This document shows, one piece after another, positions 1 through 8,127 of a stretch of 64,000 nucleotides of DNA; the stretch's first letter is position 1; each line of letters begins with the position of its first letter. The stretch lies in assembly GCA_046349515.1 (NCBI GenBank), contig JAXMCE010000014.1, positions 21,515 to 85,514 of the forward strand, in the 5' to 3' direction. This DNA comes from JBGPGW01 sp046349515. Lineage in GTDB: Bacteria; Pseudomonadota; Alphaproteobacteria; CADEGL01. The notes beneath the pieces were generated by a model. That model had not been told where the DNA came from. It was given only the letters and a program-made list of their open reading frames with translations, and searched no databases. Both the position numbers and the translations under genes were made by a program.

Positions 1-251
1 CGCCGTTTGGCTCCGGCGATGCGGCGGCCATTGTCGCCGCGCTCAATCGTGCGGCATCCTATCTGCGCCATCAGATCGCCGACGCTGTGCGGCTTCGCTA
101 CCTGCCTGATCTTCGGTTCACCGAAGACAAGACGTTCGCTTATGCGAGCCGCATCGATGAGCTTCTGCGCCGGCCCGATGTGGCGCGCGACCTCGTGCCG
201 CCACCGCCGCCCTCTCGCCGACGGCGCAAGGTGCGCCCTGGGGGGGCTTGA
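1..251 (+). CDS. rbfA: RbfA, 30S ribosome-binding factor A (C-terminal part only)
   Basis: The window opens inside this gene; the reading frame begins at base 3 and ends with TGA at 249-251. The visible 82 codons read like the end of RbfA: a stretch with LRHQIADAVRLRYLPDL followed by an F-x-x-D-K-type segment and a helix ending in ID-ELL, then a proline and arginine rich tail. RbfA is a KH-fold factor that binds the 30S subunit and helps mature the 16S rRNA 5' end. It sits one base upstream of truB, the usual bacterial order (infB-rbfA-truB-rpsO-pnp). The N-terminus lies outside the window. Confidence 0.85.
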   Translation, partial: PFGSGDAAAIVAALNRAASYLRHQIADAVRLRYLPDLRFTEDKTFAYASRIDELLRRPDVARDLVPPPPPSRRRRKVRPGGA

Positions 252-252
252 G

Positions 253-1176
253 TTGGGCCGTCGCAAGGGCGAGGACATCAGCGGCTGGCTCATCGTTGAC
301 AAGCCGGTTGCAATGACGTCGGCTGGCGCCGTCGCGATGGCGCGCCGTTTGTTCGGAGCGCGGAAGACTGGGCATGCCGGCACGCTCGATCCGTTGGCGA
401 CCGGTGTCCTGCCGATTGCATTCGGCGAAGCCACAAAAACAATTCCTTACGTCGTCGCGGCGGATAAGCACTACAGCTTCACGATCCGCTGGGGCGAATC
501 GCGGACGACGGACGACGCCGAGGGCGGCGTGCTCGAGACCTCGTCCGTTCGGCCCTCGGAGGCGGCCATGCGATCCGCCTTGCCCCGTTTCGTCGGTACG
601 ATCAATCAAAGACCCCCCGCCTTCTCCGCGATCAAGATCGCGGGGAAGCGGGCCTATGATCTTGCGCGCGCCGACGAACCGCTCACCCTCGCCGAGAGGC
701 CGGTCAAGATCGGCCGTTTCGAACTGACGGGCGTGGTCGACGGCGATCATGCCCGGTTCGAGGTCGAATGCGGAAAGGGCACCTATGTCCGGAGCCTGGC
801 CCGGGACTTGGCCCTCGCCCTCGACACGGTCGGGCACGTCGTTCAGTTGCGACGCCACCGGGTGGGTGCGTTCCGTGAAGATTCGGCGATTTCTCTAGCA
901 GATCTAGCCGAGGTCGGGCATAGTGCAGTGCACAAACAGCACCTCATCCCGGTCGAGACCGCGCTGGACGACATCCCGGCTCTGGCCCTGACCGAGGAGG
1001 AGGCCGAGCGGCTTCGTCATGGCCGGGCGGTGGAGGTGCTCCGCACATCCGATCGCGCTCTCTTGGGGCAGGTCGGCGACGGCGCGATCATTTGGGCGCA
1101 ATCGGCGGGGCGAGCGGTTGCGCTCACCCGTGTCGACGGCCACCAAATCAGGCCCGTGCGGATCCTGAACCTTTAG
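253..1176 (+). CDS. truB: tRNA pseudouridine(55) synthase TruB
   Basis: Encodes a 307-residue TruB, which isomerises U55 of the T loop of tRNAs. The catalytic motif GHAGTLDPLATGV is present with the nucleophile Asp at about residue 46; the KGTYVRSLARDL motif and a C-terminal PUA-like part follow. I place the start at TTG 253, one base after the rbfA stop, because the N-terminal motif SGWLIVDKP falls right behind it, a G-rich ribosome-binding stretch precedes it, and the first in-frame ATG (313) would remove conserved residues. Upstream in-frame sequence is out-of-frame rbfA and not protein. The TTG start after a 1-base gap suggests translational coupling to rbfA. Confidence 0.93.
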   Translation: MGRRKGEDISGWLIVDKPVAMTSAGAVAMARRLFGARKTGHAGTLDPLATGVLPIAFGEATKTIPYVVAADKHYSFTIRWGESRTTDDAEGGVLETSSVRPSEAAMRSALPRFVGTINQRPPAFSAIKIAGKRAYDLARADEPLTLAERPVKIGRFELTGVVDGDHARFEVECGKGTYVRSLARDLALALDTVGHVVQLRRHRVGAFREDSAISLADLAEVGHSAVHKQHLIPVETALDDIPALALTEEEAERLRHGRAVEVLRTSDRALLGQVGDGAIIWAQSAGRAVALTRVDGHQIRPVRILNL

Positions 1177-1190
1177 AAGAGGGATAGACG

Positions 1191-1460
1191 ATGTCGATTA
1201 GTGCGACTCGGAAGTCTGAGTTGGTGAAGGAGTACGCTCGGAAGGATGGCGATACCGGATCACCGGAAGTGCAGGTGGCCATCTTGTCGGAGCGAATCAA
1301 GAATCTGACCGATCATCTCAATCTGCATAAGAAGGATCTGCATTCGCGTCGTGGCCTTCTTGTCTTGGTTGGCCAGCGGCGGCGCTTGCTCGACTACCTG
1401 AAGGATCGGGATCGGGGGCGCTACGAATCGGTCGTTGAACGCCTGGGTCTGCGGCGATAG
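1191..1460 (+). CDS. rpsO: 30S ribosomal protein S15
   Basis: An 89-residue protein matching S15 along its whole length, including the GDTGSPEVQVA segment, the central HKKDLHSRRGLL helix and the LDYLK end. S15 is a primary binder of 16S rRNA in the platform of the small subunit. The ATG is preceded by an AGAGGGA-like ribosome-binding site and lies 14 bases after truB, so it is probably transcribed with it. The conserved rpsO-pnp order follows. I see no riboswitch or autoregulatory pseudoknot that I can support in the short leader. Confidence 0.96.
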   Translation: MSISATRKSELVKEYARKDGDTGSPEVQVAILSERIKNLTDHLNLHKKDLHSRRGLLVLVGQRRRLLDYLKDRDRGRYESVVERLGLRR

Positions 1461-1684
1461 AAGGCGCCGCGCCATGAAAGTCCGGCGCGAACACGGCGGC
1501 CTGCCCGATCATCGGTTGCCAGGGGCGGCACGCGTTGTCAGTCGTGTCAGGCGTTCGTTGACGTTGTCACAAATTGTACGTCCAGCGGCGACCGATCGGC
1601 GTTCGATTGCGCGGGAGGTCGCGCATCATTGATTGCTTCGCCGTCGATCCGACGCTGGCGCGGAATTGAAAGGAATGAATGGAA

Positions 1685-3835
1685 ATGTTCAACATTTGTC
1701 GCAAGGAAATCGAGTGGGGCGGGCGCAAGCTAGTCTTGGAGACTGGGCGCATCGGTCGCCAGGCGGATGGATCGGTTCTTGTCTCGTACGGCGAGACGGC
1801 CGTGCTGTGCACGGCGGTGGCCCAGAAGCAGCCACGGGAGGGGGTCGACTTCTTCCCTCTCACCGTCAACTATCAGGAGAAGACGTTCGCGGCTGGCAAG
1901 ATCCCAGGCGGCTTCTTCAAGCGCGAAGGCCGTCCGACGGAAAAGGAAGTTCTCACCTCCCGTTTGATTGACCGCCCCATTCGGCCGCTCTTCGCGTCTG
2001 GGTTCCGCAACGAGACGCAAGTCGTCGCAACGACGCTCAGCCACGATCTCGAGAATGATCCCGATATCGTGGCCATGATTGGCACGTCGGCGGCCCTCAC
2101 GATCTCGGGAATTCCGTTCCTCGGTCCGATCGGCGCGTGTCGCGTCGGGTACATCGACGGGCGGTACGTGCTCAATCCTCAAATGGACGAGATGCCGAAC
2201 TCGTCGCTCGATCTCGTCGTCGCGGGCACGGCTGAAGGCGTTCTCATGGTGGAATCGGAAGCTCGCGAGCTTCCCGAGGACGTCATGCTGGGCGCAGTCA
2301 TGTTCGGCTTCGAGCAGTTCCAGACTGTCATTCAGGCGATCATTTCCTTTGCCGAACGCTGCGCCAAGGAGCCATGGCCGCTCAAGGCGCCGCCGGCGGA
2401 CGACGAAGCGTTGCTTGGCCGGGTCAAGGCGCTTGCCGTCGACGGTCTTCGTGATGCCTATCGCGAGACGGTGAAGCAGGCGCGCGTCGAGAAGGTCTCG
2501 GGCGTCAAGGTCGCCGCGGTCGAAAGCTTGGTCGCCGAAGGCGTCGAGTCGCAGCGCGTCTCCTCGTTCCTCAAGAAGGTGGAACAGGACATCGTTCGTG
2601 GCCAGATTATCGAGACGGGTCGGCGGATCGATGGGCGCGACACGGCGACGGTCCGCCCGATCACGGTCGAAGTTGGCGTGCTCTCGCGCGCCCATGGCAG
2701 CGCGCTCTTCACGCGCGGCGAAACGCAGGCCCTGGTCGTGACGACCTTGGGAACCGGCCAGGACGAGCAGATCATCGATGCGCTCGAGGGCGAGTACCGC
2801 GAGCATTTCATGCTGCACTACAACTTCCCGCCCTATTCGGTCGGCGAAGTCGGCCGCATGGGTGCGCCGGGCCGTCGCGAGGTCGGGCACGGGAAGCTGG
2901 CCTGGCGCGCGATCCGACCGCTCCTGCCGAGCAAGGAGGCGTTCCCGTACACCATCCGCGTGGTGTCGGAGATCACCGAATCGAACGGCTCGAGCTCCAT
3001 GGCGACCGTGTGCGGCACGTCCTTGTCGCTCATGGACGCAGGCGTCCCGCTGCCGCATCCGGTCGCGGGCATCGCCATGGGTCTTATCAAGGACGGCGAT
3101 CGGTTCGCGGTCCTTTCGGACATCCTCGGTGATGAAGACCATTTGGGAGACATGGACTTCAAGGTCGCGGGGACCTCGGCCGGCGTCACGTCGCTTCAGA
3201 TGGACATCAAGATCACAAGCATCACGCGCGAGATCATGGAGATTGCGCTGCGCCAGGCGCGTGATGGCCGTTTGCACATCCTTGGAGAAATGGCCAAGGC
3301 GCTAGAGGGTGCTCGCGAAGGAATTAGCCGGCACGCGCCGCGCATCGTGACGATCCACATTCCGAAGGACCGCATCCGCGAGGTCATCGGATCAGGCGGC
3401 AAGGTCATCCGCGAGATCGTCGAGGTGACGGGCGCCAAGATCGACATTGAGGACGATGGCACGGTCAAGGTGGCCGCTGTCGACGCAAAGTCGATCGATG
3501 CGGCGGTCACCTGGATCCGCAACATCATTGCGGAGCCGGAGGTCGGCGTGATCTACACAGGAAAGGTTGTGAAGATCACGGACTTCGGCGCGTTCGTTAA
3601 TTTCCTCGGCGCGCGGGATGGTCTCGTCCACATCTCGGAGCTCGCGCCTCAGCGCGTGAAGAAAGTGACCGACGTCGTCCAGGAAGGCGACATGGTCAAG
3701 GTGAAGTGCATCGGCCTTGATGATCGCGGCAAGGTTCGCCTGTCGATGAAGGTCGTCAATCAGCAGACGGGCGAAGAGATCGTCGCCCAGCCTCCGGAGC
3801 CAGGCCATGACGGCGGAGGGCGGGCCCAGGCCTAG
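1685..3835 (+). CDS. pnp: polyribonucleotide nucleotidyltransferase (PNPase)
   Basis: A roughly 716-residue PNPase: phosphorolytic 3'-5' exoribonuclease of the RNA degradosome. Two RNase PH domains flank an alpha-helical domain; the second core has FFPLTVNYQEKTFAAGK-type and GRREVGHGKLAWRA motifs, then a KH domain with IGSGGKVIREI (about residue 565) and an S1 domain ending in RLSMKVV. I prefer ATG 1685 (MFNI..., the family N-terminus) over ATG 1679, because the AAGGA at about 1670-1674 is too close to 1679. The 224-base gap from rpsO probably holds a pnp promoter or processing leader, but no clear -10/-35 pair was found. A strong terminator follows the stop. Confidence 0.96.
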   Translation: MFNICRKEIEWGGRKLVLETGRIGRQADGSVLVSYGETAVLCTAVAQKQPREGVDFFPLTVNYQEKTFAAGKIPGGFFKREGRPTEKEVLTSRLIDRPIRPLFASGFRNETQVVATTLSHDLENDPDIVAMIGTSAALTISGIPFLGPIGACRVGYIDGRYVLNPQMDEMPNSSLDLVVAGTAEGVLMVESEARELPEDVMLGAVMFGFEQFQTVIQAIISFAERCAKEPWPLKAPPADDEALLGRVKALAVDGLRDAYRETVKQARVEKVSGVKVAAVESLVAEGVESQRVSSFLKKVEQDIVRGQIIETGRRIDGRDTATVRPITVEVGVLSRAHGSALFTRGETQALVVTTLGTGQDEQIIDALEGEYREHFMLHYNFPPYSVGEVGRMGAPGRREVGHGKLAWRAIRPLLPSKEAFPYTIRVVSEITESNGSSSMATVCGTSLSLMDAGVPLPHPVAGIAMGLIKDGDRFAVLSDILGDEDHLGDMDFKVAGTSAGVTSLQMDIKITSITREIMEIALRQARDGRLHILGEMAKALEGAREGISRHAPRIVTIHIPKDRIREVIGSGGKVIREIVEVTGAKIDIEDDGTVKVAAVDAKSIDAAVTWIRNIIAEPEVGVIYTGKVVKITDFGAFVNFLGARDGLVHISELAPQRVKKVTDVVQEGDMVKVKCIGLDDRGKVRLSMKVVNQQTGEEIVAQPPEPGHDGGGRAQA

Positions 3836-3856
3836 GACGGAGAGGCGAGCGGAAAA

Positions 3857-3879
3857 GGACGGCATGGCCGTCCTTTTTT
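3857..3879 (+). terminator. rho-independent terminator of pnp
   Basis: GGACGGC (3857-3863), loop ATG, GCCGTCC (3867-3873), then six T's. It is a perfect 7-bp GC-rich stem with a U-tract and lies 21 bases after the pnp stop, so it should end the truB-rpsO-pnp transcript. The next gene starts only 10 bases beyond the T run. Confidence 0.93.
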
Positions 3880-3889
3880 GCTTTTCCCC

Positions 3890-4642
3890 ATGTCACCTTC
3901 GGGCCTGCCGTCGCTCGACCTGCCGAAGGTCATCGGTCACCGGGGCGCAAGCCGTCGCGCGCCGGAGAATACTCTCGCCGGAATCCGCATGGCGGCGCGT
4001 CTCGGCATCGCCTGGGTGGAATTCGATGTCCGGCTGACCGCGGACGGCGTGCCGGTCCTCTTTCACGATGCGATGCTCGAGCGGACGACGAATGGCTGCG
4101 GTGCCGTGGTGGCGCACGGCCTCGAGCCGCTTCGCCGGCTCGACGCGGGCGCATGGTTTGGTCCCGCATTTCGGGGCGAGCGCATCCCCACGCTCAAAGA
4201 GGCCATCGAGGTCCTCGATGAGCTTGGCCTTGGCGCGAACGTCGAAATCAAGCCCGAGGAGGGGCGCGGAGCCGAAGCGGGCCGGGCGGTGCTCTCCGTG
4301 CTCGCGCGGCACTGGCCGCGGAAGAGGCCCTACCCCGTCGTTTCGTCGTTCGATTGGAGCGTCCTCGCGACGATCGCTGCGGAGGCGCCCGGCTGGCCAT
4401 TGGGACTTCTCATGGCCCGGCCGCACCGTGAATGGCGGGCCTGGGCGAATCGGGTGAAAGCAGCCACGATTCACTGCGGGGCGCGGGGCCTCGACAAGCG
4501 GGCGATTTCGACCTTGAAGCGGGCCCGTCTGCCGTTGGTCCTCTACACGGTCAACGGCATCGCCCGTGCCAGGCAGCTCTTGGCTTGGGGGGCCGACAGC
4601 CTCATCTCGGATGTCCCGGACCGTCTCTTGGCAGCCGTGTGA
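3890..4642 (+). CDS. ugpQ: glycerophosphodiester phosphodiesterase family protein
   Basis: A 250-residue GDPD-fold enzyme that would hydrolyse glycerophosphodiesters to glycerol-3-phosphate and an alcohol. The family motifs are all present: VIGHRGAS..APENT at residues about 14-27, WVEFDVRLTADG, the catalytic-loop FHD, and NVEIKPEEG. No signal peptide is seen, so it is likely cytoplasmic like UgpQ. ATG 3890 is the only reasonable start before the HRG motif; an in-frame TTG (3878) lies inside the T-run of the pnp terminator. There is no recognisable ribosome-binding site, so the mRNA may be leaderless or depend on read-through. Confidence 0.88.
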   Translation: MSPSGLPSLDLPKVIGHRGASRRAPENTLAGIRMAARLGIAWVEFDVRLTADGVPVLFHDAMLERTTNGCGAVVAHGLEPLRRLDAGAWFGPAFRGERIPTLKEAIEVLDELGLGANVEIKPEEGRGAEAGRAVLSVLARHWPRKRPYPVVSSFDWSVLATIAAEAPGWPLGLLMARPHREWRAWANRVKAATIHCGARGLDKRAISTLKRARLPLVLYTVNGIARARQLLAWGADSLISDVPDRLLAAV

Positions 4643-4792
4643 TTTGGCATGATCGACTGGTTTTTTTGCCCGACCGTCCATATATAGACCCATTCACGGA
4701 AACTCGGGGGTATTGGTCGCGTTTCGTTCTCGCGGGCCGCGCCTGCCAGTAGTCGTCACGGGTGGTCTGGGAAGCGCGGCGAAGCGTGCACT

Positions 4793-5311
4793 GTGGATCC
4801 GGCGAAGCGAAAGAGCAGCTACGGCTACGAGGACTTGCTGGAATGCGCCCATGGCCATCTGTTCGGGCCAGGCAACGCGCGCCTGCCCTTGCCGCCATTG
4901 CTTCTCTTCGACCGCATTACCCACATCGCAGAGGCGGGAGGGGCCTTTGGCCGGGGCGAGGCCACGGCAGAGTTGGACATCACACCCGACCTTTGGTTCT
5001 TCAAATGCCATTTCGAATCGGACCCGGTCATGCCCGGCGCGTTCGGACTGGATGCCCTGTGGCAGCTCCTCGGATTCTTTCTCGGTTGGACGGGTGCCCC
5101 AGGTGCGGGCCGCGCGCTCGGTGTGGGCGAGGTCAAATTCAGCGGGCAGGTGCTCCCATCCGTGAAGCGCGTCACCTATCATGTGGACGTCAAGCGCGTG
5201 ATCACGCGCCAACTTGTGCTCGGGCTCGGGGATGGCACGGTCGTGGCCGATGGTCAGCCGATCTACGAGGCGAAGGCGCTGAGGGTCGGGCTTTTCGTGA
5301 CTCCGTCTTGA
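4793..5311 (+). CDS. fabA: 3-hydroxydecanoyl-ACP dehydratase/isomerase FabA
   Basis: A 172-residue FabA. It dehydrates 3-hydroxydecanoyl-ACP and isomerises trans-2 to cis-3-decenoyl-ACP, the branch point to unsaturated fatty acids. The active-site block KCHFESDPVMPG with catalytic His73, followed by the second catalytic residue Asp87 in GLDALWQ, is intact. The start is GTG 4793 (MDPAKRKSSY...), consistent with family length. It is first in a fabA-fabB-fabI set with short gaps. Upstream, a TATATAG hexamer at 4681-4687 is a possible -10 element, without a convincing -35. Confidence 0.95.
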   Translation: MDPAKRKSSYGYEDLLECAHGHLFGPGNARLPLPPLLLFDRITHIAEAGGAFGRGEATAELDITPDLWFFKCHFESDPVMPGAFGLDALWQLLGFFLGWTGAPGAGRALGVGEVKFSGQVLPSVKRVTYHVDVKRVITRQLVLGLGDGTVVADGQPIYEAKALRVGLFVTPS

Positions 5312-5347
5312 TGCGGGGGCCGCACAGTGAGCGGAAGTGAGGGCAAG

Positions 5348-6571
5348 ATGAGACGGGTCGTCGTGACGGGCATGGGCATCGTCTCGAGCATCGGAAACAA
5401 CAAGCACGAAGTGCTTGAGTCGCTCAAATCAGGGCGTTCCGGCATCCGTTTCAATGAGGAATATCGCGACTTGGGCTTCCGAAGCCACGTCTCGGGCACG
5501 CCGCGGATCGATCTCGAATCGGCGATCGATCGCCGGCTGCGTCGGTTCATGGGCGACGGGGCTGCTTACAACTACGTGGCGATGGCCGAGGCGATCGCGG
5601 ATGCGGGGCTGGCCGACGAAGACGTCTCGAACGAGCGCAGCGGTTTGATCATGGGTTCGGGCGGCCCATCGACCAAGAATTTGGTGCAAGCGGCCGATGC
5701 GCTGCGCACTAAAGGCGCCAAACATGTCGGACCGTTCATGGTTCCACGCACGATGTCGAGCACGAACTCTGCGACGCTCGCGACCCCTTTCAAGATCAAG
5801 GGCGTCAACTACTCGATCAGCTCGGCCTGTGCGACGAGCGCCCATTGCATCGGCAATGGCGCCGAGCTCATCCAGTTCGGCAAGCAGGACATCGTGTTTG
5901 CGGGCGGTGGCGAGGAAGTGCATTGGAGCATGACCGTCCTGTTCGACGCGATGCCCGCGCTGTCCTCCAAGTACAACGATCGGCCCGAAGCGGCCTCGCG
6001 GCCGTTTGACAAGGACCGCGACGGCTTCGTCATCGCGGGCGGCGGCGGCGTATTGGTGCTCGAGGAGCTCAATCACGCGAAAGCGCGCGGCGCCAAGATC
6101 TACGGCGAATTGGTTGGATACGGCGCGACGTCGGATGGGTTCGACATGGTCCAGCCATCGGGCGAAGGCGCGCGGCGCTGCATGGAGATGGCCCTGCGCG
6201 ATTGCAAGGAGTCCGTGGACTACATCAACACGCATGGAACAGGAACGCCTGTCGGCGACGTGAAAGAGCTCGACGCCATCAAGGCCGTGTTCTCGACCCG
6301 TAATCGAATTCCCGCCTTCAACTCGACGAAGGCGCTGACGGGCCACTCGCTCGGAGCCGCGGGCGTGCACGAGGCCATCTACTCTCTTCTCATGCTCGAG
6401 CATCGCTTCATCTGTGCCTCCCGCAATGTCGAGACGCTTGATCCGGCCGCGGAGGGCATGCCCATCGTCTTGGCGAGACAGGACGATGTCGAACTCAACT
6501 GTGTGCTCTCGAACAGCTTCGGCTTCGGCGGAACAAATGCCGCGCTGGCTTTTCGTCGCTTCGACAGCTGA
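5348..6571 (+). CDS. fabB: 3-oxoacyl-ACP synthase I FabB
   Basis: A 407-residue beta-ketoacyl-ACP synthase I, which elongates the cis-3-decenoyl-ACP made by FabA. The Cys-His-His triad is visible: Cys161 in SSACATSAHC, His in NTHGTGTPVGD and His in KALTGHSLGAAG. ATG 5348 gives the family N-terminus MRRVVVTGMG and has GAGGG four bases upstream; the alternative GTG 5327 adds seven unconserved residues. It lies 36 bases after fabA and should share its transcript. Confidence 0.95.
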   Translation: MRRVVVTGMGIVSSIGNNKHEVLESLKSGRSGIRFNEEYRDLGFRSHVSGTPRIDLESAIDRRLRRFMGDGAAYNYVAMAEAIADAGLADEDVSNERSGLIMGSGGPSTKNLVQAADALRTKGAKHVGPFMVPRTMSSTNSATLATPFKIKGVNYSISSACATSAHCIGNGAELIQFGKQDIVFAGGGEEVHWSMTVLFDAMPALSSKYNDRPEAASRPFDKDRDGFVIAGGGGVLVLEELNHAKARGAKIYGELVGYGATSDGFDMVQPSGEGARRCMEMALRDCKESVDYINTHGTGTPVGDVKELDAIKAVFSTRNRIPAFNSTKALTGHSLGAAGVHEAIYSLLMLEHRFICASRNVETLDPAAEGMPIVLARQDDVELNCVLSNSFGFGGTNAALAFRRFDS

Positions 6572-6643
6572 TTCGCGTTCGATCGTGAGACTTGGGTTGA
6601 GCTGCCGCGTCCGTCCCACCCCGAGAGACTGCGTGTCCGATCC

Positions 6644-7468
6644 GTGCCCCTAGCGGACGAGAACGGACTCCTCGTTGGCAAGCGCGGCCTCGTCATGGGC
6701 GTCGCCAACGACCATTCGATCGCGTGGGGCATCGCACGCGCGCTTCGCGATGCCGGCGCGGAACTCGCCTTGACCTATCAGGGCGAGGCGTTCGGCAAGC
6801 GGGTGCGCCCCCTGGCCGATTCGCTTGGCGCGCGTCTCGTGCTGCCGGCGGATGTCGAAGACGAGGCCAGCCTCGATTCGGCATTTGGGGCGCTACGGGA
6901 GGCATGGGGGCGCCTCGATTTTCTCGTCCACGCCATCGCGTATTCGGATAAGTCCGAGCTGAAAGGGCGATACGTCGACACCACCCGCGCGAACTTCCGG
7001 CGCACGGTTCTCATCTCTTGCTATTCGTTCACGGACTTGGCGCGCCGAGCGGCCGCGCTCATGGCTGGAGGTGGCAGCCTCTTGACTCTCAGCTTCGCCG
7101 GCTCTCGTCGCGTCATTCCGAGCTACAACGTCATGGGCGTCGCCAAGGCTGCCCTCGAGGCAAGCGTCCGCTATCTCGCCGTCGATCTCGGCCCCTCGGG
7201 CGTGCGTGTGAACGCCATTTCGGCCGGGCCCATGCGGACTCTTGCCGGTGCGGCGATCGGCGATGCCCGGCGCATTCTCAATCTCCATCGGCGCCAATCC
7301 GCATTGGGGCGCGATCTCCGGCTCGACGAAGTCGGTTCGGCTGGGCTGTATCTCGTTTCCGATCTTTCGCGCGGCGTGACCGGCGAGATCCTCCATGTGG
7401 ATTGCGGGCACCACGCGGTCGGCATGCCGCCCTTCGATGGGTCGGCGGCCGGTTCTTCGACCGATTAA
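6644..7468 (+). CDS. fabI: enoyl-ACP reductase FabI, with Tyr-to-Phe change in the active site
   Basis: A 274-residue NADH-dependent enoyl-ACP reductase of the short-chain dehydrogenase family, completing each fatty-acid elongation cycle. Motifs: cofactor-binding GVANDHSIAWGIA (residues 19-31), AYSDKSELKGRYVDT, YNVMGVAKAALEAS with Tyr161 and Lys168, and NAISAGPMRTLA. The Tyr that pairs with Tyr156 in E. coli FabI (Tyr146) is Phe here (Phe151 in LSFAGSRRVIPSY), and the neighbouring residues also differ. The start is GTG 6644, close to the glycine-rich motif. Third gene of the fab set. Confidence 0.9.
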   Translation: MPLADENGLLVGKRGLVMGVANDHSIAWGIARALRDAGAELALTYQGEAFGKRVRPLADSLGARLVLPADVEDEASLDSAFGALREAWGRLDFLVHAIAYSDKSELKGRYVDTTRANFRRTVLISCYSFTDLARRAAALMAGGGSLLTLSFAGSRRVIPSYNVMGVAKAALEASVRYLAVDLGPSGVRVNAISAGPMRTLAGAAIGDARRILNLHRRQSALGRDLRLDEVGSAGLYLVSDLSRGVTGEILHVDCGHHAVGMPPFDGSAAGSSTD

Positions 7469-7535
7469 AAAAGAGCCTCCATCACCTTGTCATAAGACCT
7501 AGATTTCTGTCGCCGGGCGTCCTATATGGAGGGCT

Positions 7536-7958
7536 ATGGCGAAGCGGCCTTATACGCACAGTCTTGAACGTCTCCGCGCGGCGGGGCTGAGGCCCACGCG
7601 CCAGCGTCTTGCGCTCGTTCGGCTCCTTTTCGATAAAGGCGATCGTCACGTGACCGCCGAGCAACTCCACGCGGAAGCGCAGGCGAACGGCGTGTCCATC
7701 TCGCTGGCCACGATTTACAACAGCTTGCATCAGTTCACCGCCGCGGGCCTTCTCAGGGAAGTCGTCGTCGATTCGGTGCGGCGCTACTTCGACACGAATA
7801 TCTCCGGTCACCATCATTTTTTTCTCGAGGATGAGGGCACGCTCCAGGACATCCCGGGTGATCGAATCGCGCTCGCGGGGCTGCCGGAAACCCCGTCCGG
7901 AACCGAGATCGATCGCATCGACGTCATCGTTCGCCTGCGGGCCGCCCGGCAAGGATGA
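7536..7958 (+). CDS. irr: Irr-type Fur-family iron response regulator
   Basis: A 140-residue Fur-superfamily regulator: winged helix with GLRPTRQRLALVRLLF and SLATIYNSLHQFTAAGLL, then a dimerisation part with a triple-histidine heme-type site GHHHFF at His92-94. The His triplet and the alphaproteobacterial setting beside fabA-fabB-fabI point to Irr, which senses heme/iron status and represses or activates iron genes. The N-terminal heme regulatory motif (GCPWHD) of Bradyrhizobium Irr is absent. GGAGGG lies just upstream of the ATG. It follows fabI by 67 bases. Fur and PerR are less likely because the usual CxxC zinc pairs are missing. Confidence 0.88.
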   Translation: MAKRPYTHSLERLRAAGLRPTRQRLALVRLLFDKGDRHVTAEQLHAEAQANGVSISLATIYNSLHQFTAAGLLREVVVDSVRRYFDTNISGHHHFFLEDEGTLQDIPGDRIALAGLPETPSGTEIDRIDVIVRLRAARQG

Positions 7959-7969
7959 ACACCACCATC

Positions 7970-7990
7970 TTAGAATTAAATCAATTCTAA
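7970..7990. promoter_or_regulatory. perfect palindromic operator upstream of rubrerythrin, candidate Irr/Fur-family site
   Basis: TTAGAATT-N5-AATTCTAA, a perfect 8+8 inverted repeat in an AT-rich island. It lies 11 bases after the irr stop and 4 bases upstream of a good -35 hexamer, so it is well placed to control the rubrerythrin cluster and perhaps receive Irr itself. The TTAGAA/TTCTAA arms resemble Irr ICE-type sites, but the spacing between arms is larger than I recall for the consensus. The binding protein is therefore an inference. Confidence 0.6.
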
Positions 7991-7994
7991 TGTA

Positions 7995-8023
7995 TTGACG
8001 TCAGCATTGATAATTTGTATTTT
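7995..8023 (+). promoter_or_regulatory. candidate sigma70-type promoter for the rubrerythrin cluster
   Basis: TTGACG (7995-8000), 17-base spacer, TATTTT (8018-8023). It lies just downstream of the palindrome at 7970-7990 and about 105 bases before the rubrerythrin ATG. Confidence 0.5.
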
Positions 8024-8127
8024 TCTGTCGGAGTTTGATGGTCGCAGCCACCGGGGCGTAACCCCTTGGCGGCGGCCGAATTCTAGCCACCGGTCTCGGC
8101 GGCGCTTGTGAACGGAGGGAGCACACC

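Noticed and set aside
7..252. N-terminal extension of the truB frame
   Set aside because: This stretch codes for the end of RbfA in another frame, and the extension has no TruB-like sequence.
1730..3277. 515-codon antisense frame across pnp
   Set aside because: High-GC third-codon shadow on the strand opposite pnp; composition is Arg/Asp-rich with no family resemblance.
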